Notes: generated by a model from the sequence alone, not told the origin. DNA of 64,000 nucleotides from Piper betle (GCA_033002965.1 JAURVB010000705.1:186001-250000), one strand, 5' to 3'. Positions 11,887-24,779 are shown, counted from the first letter of the stretch. Program-made: numbers and translations.

Positions 11887-12210
11887 TCTTGACTAGTTTG
11901 GATATATAAAATCAACTTAATGTTTAATTTTATCAATTTATCTCAACACTTTAAACATATATTTATTTATTTGTTAGTTTTTCAATTGTATGACCTACAA
12001 CAAACACAACGAATTTGTGGATTTGTCAATTGCCCTCTCAGTTCTAAGACCTTCATTCAGGAGGAATTATCAAGTGTGATTTTGGAGCATTTGTAAGAAT
12101 TGGTTTCAACCGGTCCGTATTAATTGATTCAATTAAATACGTTAGGATATTAATAAAAAAATATATAGTTTGAATTAATAGAATCTGTATTTGAATTGCT
12201 CCGTTAAATT
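11887..12210 (+). repeat. Dispersed repeat, copy 2 (partner at 5319-5650)
   Basis: Same landmarks in the same order as the copy at 5319, lightly diverged. It begins 45 bp beyond the solo LTR. No coding sequence. Confidence 0.7.
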
Positions 12211-12600
12211 AAGTTTGGCATATTCATAAGCGATTTATGAGTCACAACTCCTACCAAATTTTATTTAGTTTAATATTTGATAATCATACAATATTTTTAT
12301 ATAAATATAATAGATTTAACGTACAATCTTTTTATTACTAACATTTCCCCTCTATAACACAAGTACTCTAAAGTTCATAAAACTTCTTTAAGAATATTTT
12401 ATTTTATAGTTAAATATAAGTTTGACAAAAAGTTTCCTTCAATTATCAATTCCAATTTTTACAAAGAAAGAATATTTTGGAGTGGGTGATCAAGTTTGCT
12501 CGGATAATTTTGAGCCAGAATGAGTCATGACCGATTCCCTTCAAAAGAGAGAAAGGAGGGGGAGTCTTCCCTTCCCCACCCAACCAACCATCCCGTCCTA
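12210..12600. other. AT-rich spacer
   Basis: No gene, promoter or repeat structure that I can name. A short C/T-rich run with CCAACCAACC lies at 12565-12595. Confidence 0.3.
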
Positions 12601-12603
12601 ATC

Positions 12604-12900
12604 ATGGTTGTAAAAATTAGAATTAAAATTAAAATTAGTTTTTGAGAGAATTAAAATCGGAATTAGAATCGACTTAAATTAAATAAGAATGGGTCCAATT
12701 GAATCAGTCTAAATCAGTTATACATAATAATTTAATAATTTATAACATAAATATATAAAGATTAAATATTAATGTCATTTTAAAATTATTGTGTATATTA
12801 TATTTTATAATATTTTTTTTAAATTTTTTTAAATTATTTAAAATTAATTATTATTTTTAATTTTGAGTCGCAAATCAAATTTTAATTATAAATATACCAC
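12604..12900 (+). mobile_element. Family-B repeat, left portion
   Basis: It starts ATGGTTGTAAAAATTAG and runs through AT-rich sequence to TTTAATTATAAATATACCAC. The same order of blocks occurs at 23899-24225 and, reversed, at 47475-47760. Here the repeat abuts the leader of the glutaredoxin copy, with only short spacing, so it probably replaced or displaced the original promoter. Confidence 0.6.
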
Positions 12901-12954
12901 ACCAATTTTAACCAACGTAATTTGCCCATTCTCTCCCACGTCCGCTTCTTTCCC

Positions 12955-13065
12955 CGTCGCCGCCGCCGCCGCCGCCGCCGACCACAGCCTCCTACAACAA
13001 CCTCCCTCCCCTCTCCCATCCCCTCGCCTCTGCTCCTCCTCCTCCTCCTCCTCCTCCCTACTCCT
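12955..13065 (+). repeat. CCG and CTC microsatellites in the glutaredoxin leader
   Basis: A (CCG) run of about seven units near 12958-12980 and a (CTC) run of about nine units near 13035-13060. Such runs are common in GC-rich 5' leaders and transit-peptide exons of plant genes. They make frame changes by slippage likely. Confidence 0.8.
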
Positions 13066-13149
13066 TCTCCTCCCCCGCCCCCATGGTCCTCTTGCTTCTG
13101 CCGCCCGCACCGCCTCCGTGCGCCGGCGCCCACCCCTGCGGTCCGCTCC

Positions 13150-15438
13150 ATGGCCGCCTCCTTCGGCTCCCGCCTCGAGGAGAGCGTGCGGAGGACCGTC
13201 TCCTAGAACTCCGTCGTCATCTACTCCAAGACCTCCCGCTCTTTTTCTGGTTTCTTCTCTCTCCCGCTTCATGCTTCGTTTCATTGAGTTTCGTTTTAGG
13301 TACTCCATGGAGGTGAAGGCCTTGTTCAAGAGGCTGGGCGTTGATCCGCTTGTCATTGAGTTGGACGACCTTGGTGAGCTCTTTGTTCTCACAACTTGTT
13401 TAGTTAGTTCCTTAGTTGCCGTGTTCCCTTTTGCTATTTTTCCCCCTGTAAAAATGCAAACTTTGATCTGATCTATGGCACCTTGATTTATGCCACGGGG
13501 TGATGGTCTTCTATAATCTGTTTTTATTGGAAGAAGAATCTGTTGGACTGCTGAAAAGTATCTGAATTCCATGAATATATATGATATAAAGATGGGAAAT
13601 GGACGTCAATTGAGGATATTTGTGGTGTGGATGCTTCAAACATATATAGAGTTGGGTTCTCGTACATAAACTGTTTTGGAGATGTAGAACAGTAGCATTA
13701 GTCCTTAAATAATTTCAATCGCTTATTAGATCGTCTGTTTCTTGCCCGCGAGTCTTCATATGGCTTTAGTTTCTAGTGAAGTTTTTTGGCAAAAGGAGTG
13801 CCCGAATAAGTCGTGGAAGCTGGCCTATACTTAGTTGTGAAACTTTCTTTTGCTATGTCCGTGCCTCTTTTATAAGTAAAGTAGCCCTATTTTCTTTCTT
13901 GATTAAAGTCATATAGGTTCGAGGAGGTTTTCAAGATACGTATGCTTTGCTTTCAACATATCAGCTTTTCTCTAATAGATTACTTGGATGTTGGAACATA
14001 GTTTCTAAGCACTAGAATTCTGAGTAAAAACTCAGCTTCTCATAGAATAGTTGTCCAGCATAAGGGAGCGCAAGTAATTTGAATGGAAGTACTTGGTATC
14101 TGTAACTTACTAGGTCTCGTAATTCACGAGCCAGGAACCTTTATTTTATTACTTCACTTTATGTTGGTAGAGCGGCATATCTTATATCACCTGTATTTTT
14201 CTAATACTTGGTTATAGATGTCCATTTTTACACCTGTTTTATATATTATTGCATACTTTTGACGGAATGCATGCATACAAATGCTACTCTAGTAAGGTTT
14301 CATTGTTTATGTTATCCTTAAGGTGCTCAACGCCCACAAATTCAGAAAGTGTTGGCAAAGCTCACTGGACAACACACGGTTCCTAATGTTTTCATTGGTA
14401 AGTGTCAGAACCTCATCAGTTTCTGTTGTTGATAACTTGAAGTGTCTGCAATTACTATCTGCATTAATTTTCTTATAATGTTGCATTTCGTATTGTCTCC
14501 TTATATTAGTCCTGGATGTTAGCTCATATTCTGATCTAGGTCACCGATTCATGACTTTTGTCTTCTTCTTTCTTTGATTTAGTATTTGTATTTTTGTTTT
14601 TTTGAAATACTTGTGCCAGCGGTCCTGTACTTTTAGATTTTCTTCAAGTGGTAATTGACTTGTACTTTCGTTTTTTGCAATAATGGTCGATATTGCTAAT
14701 TTTTTTCCATAAAAATTCTGAGCAAATTGTGAGGTGAATCAATGTAGTAGTAGGAGGCCCACTGCACACGTCATTGTAGTTTAGAGTTTAGACGAAGACC
14801 ACCTTCTTCTATTGTGCAGTAAAATGGATGGGAGAACAATTTTTCTTTCCCGACTTATGCTATCTATTAAGAAGATTTGAGGACATCTGTTTGCTATACA
14901 CCATGGAGTTTATGGCTTCATTTAGTGGCATCTTTTTGCAGTGTTGTCTTCTTTCTGACGTAAAATATCACATGTATTCTATTACCTATGACCTGATAGT
15001 TTTCTCTATATTTCTTGCTGCCAATCACGGCGGCATTGCCTTGGCATCACACCCATCGGTTAGGTGAGGAATGGAATTTTGGTGGGTGATACGCTTGGGT
15101 AGCTCCGCGAGCGAAGAATAGGAAGTGAAATAAATGAAACGCTATAGGCGTTGTGTAAAGCTGCTTCCATCTTCACCTTATAGTCAGTTGTTATAACTAT
15201 TATATCATCCTGTAACTATTTTCAGGCGGGAAACATATTGGGGGCTGCACAGGTACCTTGATAATTTTTCTTGGAGCAGACTCTTCCAAATGCTTTGCTT
15301 ACTTTGTTTGAGTTAACACTGGTCTTCCGTATTCCTGTTTCTTTCTGTCCAGATACCGTGAAATTGCACCGGAAAGGTGAATTAACACCTCTACTAAACT
15401 CGGTAGGAATTGAAAGGAACCACAGCTCAGCCTCTTAA
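13150..15438 (+). pseudogene. Decayed plastid glutaredoxin (GRXS12/GRXC5-like)
   Basis: Five exon-like blocks match a monothiol or CxxS/CxxC plastid glutaredoxin, a thiol oxidoreductase that binds glutathione. They are 13150-13241, 13300-13373, 14323-14397, 15226-15252 and 15353-15438. Exons 2-5 keep clean GT-AG sites and encode ALFKRLGVDPLVIELDDL, TGQHTVPNVFIGGKHIGGCT and KLHRKGELTPLL, that is the TVP and GGCTD glutathione-binding motifs. Exon 1 (MAASFGSRLEESVRRTVS) is broken. A TAG at 13204-13206 stops the frame, the active-site Trp-Cys after SKT is Ser-Arg (TCC CGC, 13234-13239), and the expected GT donor after 13241 is TT. The likely transit-peptide frame (ending ASVRRRPPLRSA) lies in a different frame from exon 1. 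An upstream repeat removes the usual promoter. The intron-containing structure shows it is not a retrocopy. Confidence 0.85.
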
Positions 15439-15588
15439 TAATCAGACGCCATGTGTATCTACACATTATTATCAATTTATTTGCATCCGCCATGAAATTG
15501 TACAACAGTTCATGGGTTTCAAAGCCAGTGGATAAATAAATGATTTTGTTTTTTTTAACAAATTCCTATCACTTTTAACCTATGTATT

Positions 15589-16192
15589 TAGGGTTGCTAA
15601 TTGAGCTAGTCAAATCATGAGAATTTAACGTTCGGCTCGGCTTAACTCAACTCGAAACTCAACATTTAAACGTTCGAATTCGATTTAAACTTGAATTTTA
15701 CGAGCTAAGTTTGAGCAAGGTCGTATTCGATTCGATTTGATTCGGTTATAATTTGAATTTAATTCGAATTTGATTCGTAGCTCGACTCGATAAAATAATA
15801 TAATAATATAATTTTTATATTATATTATTATTATATATATAATATAATAATAAAGAAATGAGATAATTGAAATGATACGTATTCAAATTGATGACCTCAC
15901 GGTTGTAAATTCAATCTACATTGATTGTATTTTTTAAGTGAGATACTTTTAATTTTTAATCGAGCCAGTTTAGAGCTCACGAAGGAGCTGAGTTCGAGCT
16001 CAGGAAAATTAAACAGGCTTAACTATATTCAAATTCGAGTCGAATTTGAACATAAAAAATATTTTAGTCGAACTAGAATATGTATATTTAAAATTCGTTT
16101 AATTTCGAGTCGAGTTTAAACGAGTTTCAAACTATTCGAACCAAATTCGAATATAACTTAAACTCGACTTGCTCACTCGATTAACACCCTTA
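15589..16192. mobile_element. Harbinger-like MITE, family C copy 1
   Basis: The ends GGGTTGCTAATTGAGC and CTCGATTAACACCC are imperfect inverted repeats. Each is flanked by TTA, the target-site size of PIF/Harbinger elements. The inside is full of TCGAATTCGA- and GAGTCGAG-like words. Two relatives occur at 22453-22932 and 55089-55587. It has no coding capacity. Confidence 0.65.
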
Positions 16193-16329
16193 GACTCACA
16201 AGCCAAATCTCCTTGCAACGTTAAATTAAAACTCTCAAACCCTTTGTTAATAACCTCCATGTGACTGCCTCTTACATTATTGCTTCCGCCTCCGGCATTA
16301 TTTTGTAGATAAATAAGCATTAAGAGTTC

Positions 16330-17000
16330 GAAACGTCCATAGCACTTCAGGCGAGTGTGGAACTATGTAATTGCTGTAGATTGGGCGTATATATCTACAT
16401 TTTGCAATAGCTGTAGATTGGGCGTATATATCTGTATTTCTGCTCTACAAACGTGGTTTTGAGAACCTATCATTGCAGGGAAAATGGAAGGGAAAAGGGG
16501 AGTGAACAACAAGGAAAACAAGGCAGACATGCAGAAGCGGCCGAAACAAAAACATTCGAGTCTGAAACAACTTGTACTTAAATAATTATACAATAAGCTG
16601 CTAAATTATTGGGGAGGAAAAGAACCAACGATGGAGGAGGAGCACTGAAAGATGAATTTTACACGAGGAAACTGGTAAATGAAGGAACTAGAATGAGTAA
16701 TACCCAACAACGTACATTTCTAGCAATCCTCCTCAAATATGGTTTGATCAGCCTCCACAGCAATTCATGAGATTTGCATTACCAGCTACATTTACAGTCT
16801 TCATTGGAACTTGCAACTTTGCTATCTGCTTCCGCTTATTGATATTTTACTGTGACAACTTACACAAACGAAACTACATTACTGCACCGACATTATTTAA
16901 AACAAAGAACTAAACACACGGAAAAAAATATTAACCACGTAACTCTAAATGCCAACGCCAAAGCTGATGCCAATTATTTGCCCAAAGCGTAGAGCAGTAG
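16330..17000. other. 3' flank of the ING1-like gene
   Basis: The sequence CTGTAGATTGGGCGTATATA is repeated at 16373 and 16410. From about 16600 to 17009 the sequence is the likely 3' UTR and downstream region of the minus-strand ING gene. No other gene is seen. Confidence 0.4.
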
Positions 17001-17009
17001 ACATGTCAG

Positions 17010-20000
17010 TCATTTGCCTTTTCGACGTTTTTTGCCAGCGCAATTTGAGCAATACCATTTTCCTTTAGGTTGTTCCTTTAAACCAACACATCCGTAGTGA
17101 AACCATTCAATTTTGCACTACAAAATAGACATTCATTAAGAAAGCAGTCATTCAGAGCATAATATTTGCGCTTGAGCATTGACTTTTATTAACATTATGA
17201 AAAAAAGAATGAAAAAACGGGCATTTATCTAATTTTTAGATCGAACAAATAATCAAGTTAGTACGTACATCGGGATTGTCACAGGCAACCATCTCTCCAT
17301 AGCTAACTTGGTTACAGAAACAATATGTTGGTTCATTCGGATCTACTGGAATATCTAACTCCAGGACAAGAGTATCCGTTTTTGCCGCATCTCCTGCCGC
17401 TGCGGCAGCTGTTGCAGTTCGTGTTCTGCAAAATACAAAAGCAAATAAATGGAAACTCGGAATGTTTAAAGAAGTACAGGAGACTGAGACTGAGACATTT
17501 TAAGAGACATGCAACCTCACAGCCCTAAATCCACTGCTCCTCAAGAGGCACCCACCCCTATGGCATTAGGGGCATAGCGGCTATAGCAGTCAAATATTGG
17601 TCTCGTTCAATCAAATATTCTTAAGCATATTCAAATTTTCAACTCTGTCCAAATTGCCATAATTCACATTTGTAATGGACTAGACTCCTGGTTTTAAAAA
17701 TTAGAGTGACAAGAAATTAAACTTAATTTCAGATGTGGATTAGAATCAGGGATAATAAAATCTTTGCATTTGAATTTTGAAGTTTGTAAAGGCTCTGACC
17801 CCTCATATCAGATGGCAACACTAATTGTACGCCCATCATATTTAAGAGGTTTGCCATATATCTTTGAAGTACAATAGACTCATTAGAAATATACACAAGG
17901 CCAGTCAAATAGTAAAAAAAATTATCAAAATAAATAGACATGATTGAAAAAAGAGATATGGATAAAAAATAGGCCTATATAGTCTACCAAGTACCAAAGT
18001 CTTTTTATTAAGTTACAAAACATATTTAACAAATATACTCACTTCTTTCTCACACCACGACCACTTTCTCCATCCTTTGCAGACTTAGGATTATTGCCAT
18101 TAGGATCCCCAACAGTAGCTGCAACCTCTCTTTCTGGAACAGCCAGCATAGAAAAGATCATATCGAACAAGATTTTATGAGGCCAGTGAAAACAAGTAAA
18201 CAACAAAATAATTATTAAATATGCATTTTGCTAAGATGCTAGCTTACACTATATGTACTTCACTAAAAATTACCTCGTCGAATATCTTCACTTTTTGTCA
18301 AGTATTCATCAAGCTGCTGTATCTGTTGATCCACCTATAGCATAGAGGAAATGGCATACGCATCAAAAATCTTGTTCTCCAGGAATGATGTTGTTGATAA
18401 GAATCACAAATATGCCCCAAGCAATCAATTTTACAAAACACAAACAATAAAAAGAACTGGAGAATCATGACCACAGTTAAGTTAAAAACTTCTTACATAG
18501 ACTGAGGGAAGGATAAAGATATTGATGGCAATGTGAAGGTGCAAATCAAAGAAACCAAACCCCTAAAAAGGAAGCTTGGGCACTGAACTGACTACGGTCT
18601 ACATGTTTCAAGGACCTTCTACGAGCCATCTTGTTGACAGGTAAATTTAAAGACATGTACCTCGCTGTTGCTTTTCTGATGACACATAGAACAAGGGTAG
18701 TAAATAAAACTTATAAAGGTCCAAAAGACCAATATGTAAGAAAGACCTTACAAAATACAGGCACAACTTTTAATGAGAACGACACAAAGAGATGAGCTAC
18801 CATTCTACTTAAACACACAGATTCTACCCTGAAAACACTAATCTTTTAGCTACTTAAAGGCAATGAAGGAACATTAAGAACAACCTCAAGCATCCTTCCA
18901 ATCAACATATACCTATTTGACTCCAAGAAAGCCCTAGTGAATAAGAACAAAGCTATCTGTATTACATAGAGTGTATATTTGTCATAAAAAAGAAGGGTTA
19001 CAATAGATATTTGGTAAAGCTAGAAATATGACATCATGGAGAAAATATACAAGTATTGGGCTTTCTTCTGATTGTACTTAAAATTTTGAAACATCACTTC
19101 AGGTGAGGGCTTCTACTAAATGATTTTATGTCTAGGAATAGATATAAAAACTTTTGGCATGTTGGCAGGAGCACTTGGCTTCTCTGCTTCTCCTGATTGT
19201 AAGCTTAAGTCAGTCATGGCTGGAGCAGCCATGATTGGGTAAAATATGGATTAGTCAGGACTCAAAAGATGACAAATTTGCACTGTATAATAACTTGTAT
19301 AAAAATCTACTCGGTCGCAGAAGCTCAAAAGTCAGGAAAGAAATGCAAAAACATAATTAAAGTGTTACTTGAAAGTGATTATACATGAACGTACCACATC
19401 ATAAGCAGTTAAAGACAAAGTTATTTTCTCATCAGAAATCCGAAGGCAGTGCTTTTGTTCATCTAGGGCCTCTTCCGAAAATCTGATATGCGAGCCATCA
19501 GATTTAATGCTACCACTCTGAACACCGTTTTTAATTTCCTCAATTTCTTGTTCACATCGCAGTTCATTTTGTCTTTGGAGAACTGTCCACAATAAAAAAT
19601 TATAAATACAGAATCTGATTCATATGCAGCTACACAACTTTATCAATAGCAACACAAGAACAGGAAATGAATCCATGTCATCACAATGTAAGAATATATG
19701 TTTCAAAAGACCCTTAGATAAACTTAAGACGTAATAACCACTGATTGCAATTCAACCTCGTACAACATACAAAAGGCTTACACGAAGGACATTTGGTTAA
19801 AAACTACTAAATGGATTGAGAAGAAAGCTTGAAGATACCAAGGTTTTTTCACACCGGCTGCAAGATTTTTCTATCCTACAAAAGTCCCCATTCTCCTTAA
19901 TTTGTATCATATCCACCACACAAATGGAACGTGATAGTAAGCAACAGAAGTATTGGACATGTTCAAAATTCAATTATATACGTAACAGGCAAAGAACCAT

Positions 20001-20755
20001 TACCTTGCAAGCTTTTATCAAGCTCCTTAATGACAGAATAGTGGCGCTGCAGCAATGCAGGCAATGCCTCTAGATCTAAGCATGCCATAAATGAAAATCA
20101 TCAACACCTAGAAAAAAATATCAACTACAATGAAAGGTTAAAAAGCTAGCTTACTCGACAGGCACACTCACTAAAACAGCCCAATAAACAAAGCAAGCAA
20201 AGGGCCCCAAATCCCAACCCCCATCTACGTACACAGCTTTAAAAAAATAACATGAAAAAATAGCATATAAATAGGCCAAACAGGCTGAAACCATCAAAAT
20301 TTCCAATCATTAGTTAATAGCTCGCTCAGCTCTCCAAATCCCTAATTTTATACATCATCGTCATCAACATTACCATTGTACACTAAATCCCAGCTGTGGC
20401 TAGCAACCAGTTAATTGCTTTCACATTTAAACTTTAAATCAATGACACAAATTATAGGTGTCCTTAATCATATTGCAACCCTCGAAAGAGATTTAATTGA
20501 AATGAAATTTCTCAAACCATAACCACCAAGTTACACATTTCCAAGTCATTCCATACACGCAGGGAGATGATAGCTGAATGGGATGATTTCAATGATAAAA
20601 ACTCAAAAATACAAAATCTAAACTGTACTGCAAACGAGACAAGACAAGTAAGGAGACAAATATTCTCGCTTTTGCTTTCTTTTCAGATGAATTGACATGG
20701 AGTTAAGGTTTGGAGGATGGGGCTAACTGGTTTGAAAATCTTCGAGAAAAGCCAT
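17010..20755 (-). CDS. ING1: ING1-type PHD-finger histone reader, 234 aa
   Basis: Seven exons, in coding order: 20755-20728, 20075-20004, 19582-19395, 18334-18274, 18133-18043, 17425-17269 and 17117-17010. All junctions are GT-AG and together give 705 nt. The start [10 protein letters not shown] is split by the first intron. Residues 1-105 form the coiled-coil ING domain, with [18 protein letters not shown] near its middle. A Lys/Arg- and Ala-rich linker follows, then a complete C4HC3 PHD finger at 182-225: C182, C184, C195, C200, H206, C209, C222 and C225, with the Tyr and Trp expected in the cage that binds trimethyl-lysine. A basic tail ends the protein. ING proteins read H3K4me3 and serve in NuA4-type acetyltransferase complexes in the nucleus. 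The length equals that I recall for Arabidopsis ING1. All key residues are present, so the gene appears functional. Introns hold AT-rich sequence only. Confidence 0.93.
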
Positions 20756-20759
20756 TCGA

Positions 20760-22450
20760 TCAGATTGTCGTAGATCGGAGGTGAAGAAAAATTGTAATTG
20801 CTTCAATCGGAAGCAGATTGAGGGTCCAATTTAGGCCTGGATCTGCGTTTTTCCCCGCAACTTTGCCCCCTTTCCCAACGAACAATTAGGAGGACGGTCA
20901 ATTTTTTATCCGAAAAACTTCCTCCACGTACGCGAATAAAGATTTTACCAACTTGACTTTTATTTTCTTCCGACATAAATAACTTTTACTTACTAAATAA
21001 ATTAAAAAGGAGAATATTTATGTTATCAACCGGTCCGACATAATAATTAAAAAATACGTAAAAACCCGCAAAAGTACGTTTGAAACTATTAATAATACAT
21101 ATTAACTCCATAATAACAATATTAGTAATTATTATTTTCAGCAACGAATAATGGATGTCAATTTTACTGTAACAAAAGATATCTATTTTTAGATGACAAT
21201 AATTATATACAAATTACAAATATTAAAAGTAATTTGATTCTATGTTAAAAATCAGTAATAATTTTAACTAAGTAGTATTAATAATTCAAAATTTAATTGG
21301 AACAATATTTGGTAATTAAATCAAATTTATTATTTATTTCAGATTTTTAATTCTAGTAAAATTATATTATAAGTTTTCTTCAAAATACACAATAATAAAT
21401 AAATAAATAAGAATTTTAAATTATGTAAAAATTCTAAATTTAGTTTATGCTACTAAGTAACAAACTTATTTCAATAAATTTTATCAATTTAAATAATCCA
21501 AATCGACATGCAAACATCTCGAATTAGTATATCTAACTTTTTACTTATTTTCACCAACTTTAATTTTGTTTATTTTTCTTTTTTGGACAATTAATTTTGT
21601 TCATTAGGGAGCACTTTTTTCTCTGAAGCCCATGAGGAAACAGCAAAAGGTCCACAAACTTTCAACCACGGTCTGAAGAACATACAAATCGCAATAATGA
21701 AGGGATGATGATTTTATAAGCTGCCAGAGCCAGACCCATTTTCTCACTGGGCTCAAATGAAAGCCCATGATCTTATCTTATTAAATATAAGGAGGCCCAC
21801 GTTATAATAAGCCATGGGCTTTGAACAATAGTTCATTTAGGCTCAGTTTAGCATGATTGAAAAAAATATAAAAATGACATAAAATTTTAAATGGTCAAAT
21901 TTATTAAAAAATAGTATATATTTAATATAATTCATAGAAAAATTGGTATATTCCTCAACTTATTTGGTGTTAAAATTAATTATGATTACGAACTGAGTGG
22001 GTTACGTATGTGTTCTGCTATATACAAAAAGCAATTCCCCTTTTATTTTCTCTTGGTATAGAAAAGGAGCGGAAAGAAATTACATGTAAGAGAGTAAATA
22101 TGTGGCCCACTTAAAAGTAATTATGATTATTTTATGCAATTATTTGGATTTAAACATACTAATTCATACATGAAATAGTTAACTTAATATTACTTTATAT
22201 ATTCAATACATTAGTTATAACTATTTTTAGTAAAATTGGCTATTTTAAAATTTTTATATTATTTACGCTAATTTCATATCAGCCAAAGTGCAGAGGAAAA
22301 GAATGTAAATTTTAAGAAAAAACGGTTATTATATAGTACCAAATGTTGTAGAAATTTATTGTATTACATAGAAAAAGAATTTAGTCTAATATATTTTCTT
22401 TTATTTGGTAAATGATTGAAGTTTCGAAAAACAATGGACTTCCCATGAGT
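20760..22450. other. ING1 leader and promoter, then AT-rich intergenic DNA
   Basis: About 20756-20900 is the likely 5' UTR and promoter-proximal part of the ING gene on the minus strand. From 20930 to 22450 the sequence is AT-rich with no gene, no clear repeat boundary and no open frame of interest. Confidence 0.4.
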
Positions 22451-22452
22451 AA

Positions 22453-22932
22453 GAGTGCTCGATGGGTGAGTCAAGCCGAGTTTTGTTTAACTCAAGTTCG
22501 GTTCGTTTGGTTTTGAGTCGAATTAAGCTAAAAAGTATTCGATTTGATTTGAGTTTGAATCGAGTTTGAGCTGGTTTGATATGTATTTTTTGATGTTATT
22601 TTTTCGTATAATCTATAATAAATTTAATTTATAATTAAAATATCTTAAATTTAACATAATTATGAACAAAAAATAATATAATCATGCATAAATTTATTTA
22701 AATTTGATTTCATATAATGATATTTTATAATTTGATTATGTTTATATGGTTAAATTTAAGATAAATATGGTAAAAAGTTTTACTCATTGTATAAAGTATC
22801 TAGCTTCAAGTCAAAGTGAATTATACAGGTACAAGCATAAAGTTGGCTTGTTTAATATCGAGTTAAGCTTCGGTTCGAAGTATTTCAGCCGCATATCGAG
22901 TCAAATCGAATTTAATTAAACTTTGAACAACC
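22453..22932. mobile_element. Harbinger-like MITE, family C copy 2
   Basis: The ends GAGTGCTCGATGGGTGAGTC and GAACAACC are weaker inverted repeats than in copy 1. The interior shares the GAGTCGAATT- and CAAGCCGAG-type words. The adjacent triplets are TAA and TTA, not a clean direct duplication. Confidence 0.5.
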
Positions 22933-22939
22933 TTACCCA

Positions 22940-23895
22940 CGTGCCATATGGGAAAAAAGTTTTATATTTTTTATTGTGTTTTAAGGAATAAAAAATAGAA
23001 AATTTGTTTTTAAACGTGAAAAGTTGACCGCGTTGGGGAAAAAATATGATAGTTTCATATGTAAAGTACAATAAACCTACTCTATCTTTTAAGAGATATA
23101 TTATATTCACTATTTTTTAGCAAGATTAACCACTTACATTGAGTGTTTAAATATAACTATTTTATGATTTTTATTCCCAGTAATTTTTATGAGATATTAG
23201 TGGCAATAATTATTCACGCCTCCTCATGACCATTATGTTGCCAAACTTTTATCCACAAATAGACCTTTGGGCAATGTCCGGGAATGAGCAGGTGATTTAT
23301 GACTTATCGCAGTTTTATTTAGGATAATTTGTTGATTAAGAATGTGTGTTAAATGATGTGACCTTTCTATTTGACTTGAAATCAATCTTGGATCGGGCAT
23401 TTTAATGAATAAAACATAGCATAAGACTAAGGTTGACGAATAATGCATCAAATTTGGCTTAATTGATTCCATCTTGATTATATGGGTAATTAATTATCTC
23501 ATCCAATCTCAATGCTAATTATTATTATGCACTCGGTGAAAGGCCAGTTGATATTTGATGATTAGAAACAACCTTAGCAATAAGACTTTGCGATCAGAAA
23601 TAATACAACCGTTCTGTATGCTTGCAATCAATATTGAGTCCGAAAACTTAAGAATTAAGTGAATGTTGATCTTATGTTGCTTTAATACAAGACATATAAC
23701 AATATGGTTATAAACGAAAACTCAAGCTCTAATGTCTTAATGCTCAAAATCAAGCTCTCATTACGAGATTTGACCATTAGGGTCCAATTTTGCACGGTTA
23801 AGCTAGTTGATAAAGCTGGCAGAGCGGTGCCCATTGACAACCAGTATCCAGCTAAGCCCTCTCATAACTCTTCATTTAATAAGTACAATTGTACA
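22940..23895. other. Intergenic, nothing recognised
   Basis: AT-rich sequence with short unrelated open frames only. Confidence 0.3.
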
Positions 23896-23898
23896 AAT

Positions 23899-24775
23899 CA
23901 TGATTGAATGAATCAGAATCGGAATTAGAATTGGAATCGGTTTTCTAGGGAGTTAAAATCGGAATCGGAATCCGTCTGAATCGGCCAGAGAATCGGTTCA
24001 GTTGGATCGGTCTAAATTAATTTAATCGATCATATATAATAATTTAACAATTTATAATATAAATATATTAAAATTGGGTATTGATGTTATTTTGATATTA
24101 TTCTGTGTATTATAGTTTCTGATATTTTAAAATATTTTTAAAGATTTTTAAATTATTTAGAATTAATTATTATTTTTGACTCGAGTTAGACTCGAGTCAA
24201 CTTTTAATTACGAGAATGCCACTCTTTACCCCGCCGCCGCCGGCCGCGGTCGGCGGCGAGTCTCGCGGCGGCGATGTCGGAGGATGTCGGCAGCCTGGTC
24301 GGACGAACAGTCAGTGGCGAGGCGGCCGGCGAGTCGGCGGCGAGTCGGCGGCGATTCGTGCGTCACAGCCCGATTCGGTCCGGCCACACGTCGGCGGCGA
24401 CGTTGCGAGGTCGGCGGCGAGGTCAGTAGCCCGGTCGGCGGCGAGCCCGGAGTCGGGGAGCACGGCGGAGGGCGGAAACGGGGCGGCGGCGGGCGGACGG
24501 CGGCGGCGGCGTGGGGGAGCGGGTTTGATTTTAGGTTTTTAAAATCCAAATTACCATTTTACCCATGCTTAAATAATTTAATAAAAATCATACCTAGGGT
24601 ATTTTAGTAATTTCATAAAAAACCGATTCCGATTCCGAGTTAAATCGATCAGAGTCTCGTCCGAACTCAGCCGATTCCGGGGCCGACCGAGTCGGCCCCG
24701 AAGTTGGATCGGCGCAATGCCGATCCAATTTAAATCGGCCAATTCTACACGGAATCGGCCGATTCGTGCATCATG
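23899..24775. mobile_element. Family-B repeat, full-length copy with GC-rich core
   Basis: The ends CATGATTGAATGAATCAG and CCGATTCGTGCATCATG are rough inverted repeats. An AT-rich outer segment ends in TTTTAATTACGAGAATGCCACT. A GC-rich core (24225-24530) of CGG/CGGCGA words follows, then a second outer segment rich in CCGATTCCGA and AATCGGCC. The frames of 87-143 codons in the core occur on both strands and have simple Arg/Ala/Pro-rich composition, so they are not called as genes. No transposase is present, so it is a non-autonomous element. Confidence 0.6.
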
Positions 24776-24779
24776 GGTA

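Noticed and set aside
24176..24607. Arg/Gly-rich frame of 143 codons
   Set aside because: It lies inside the family-B repeat core, and the opposite strand is open too.
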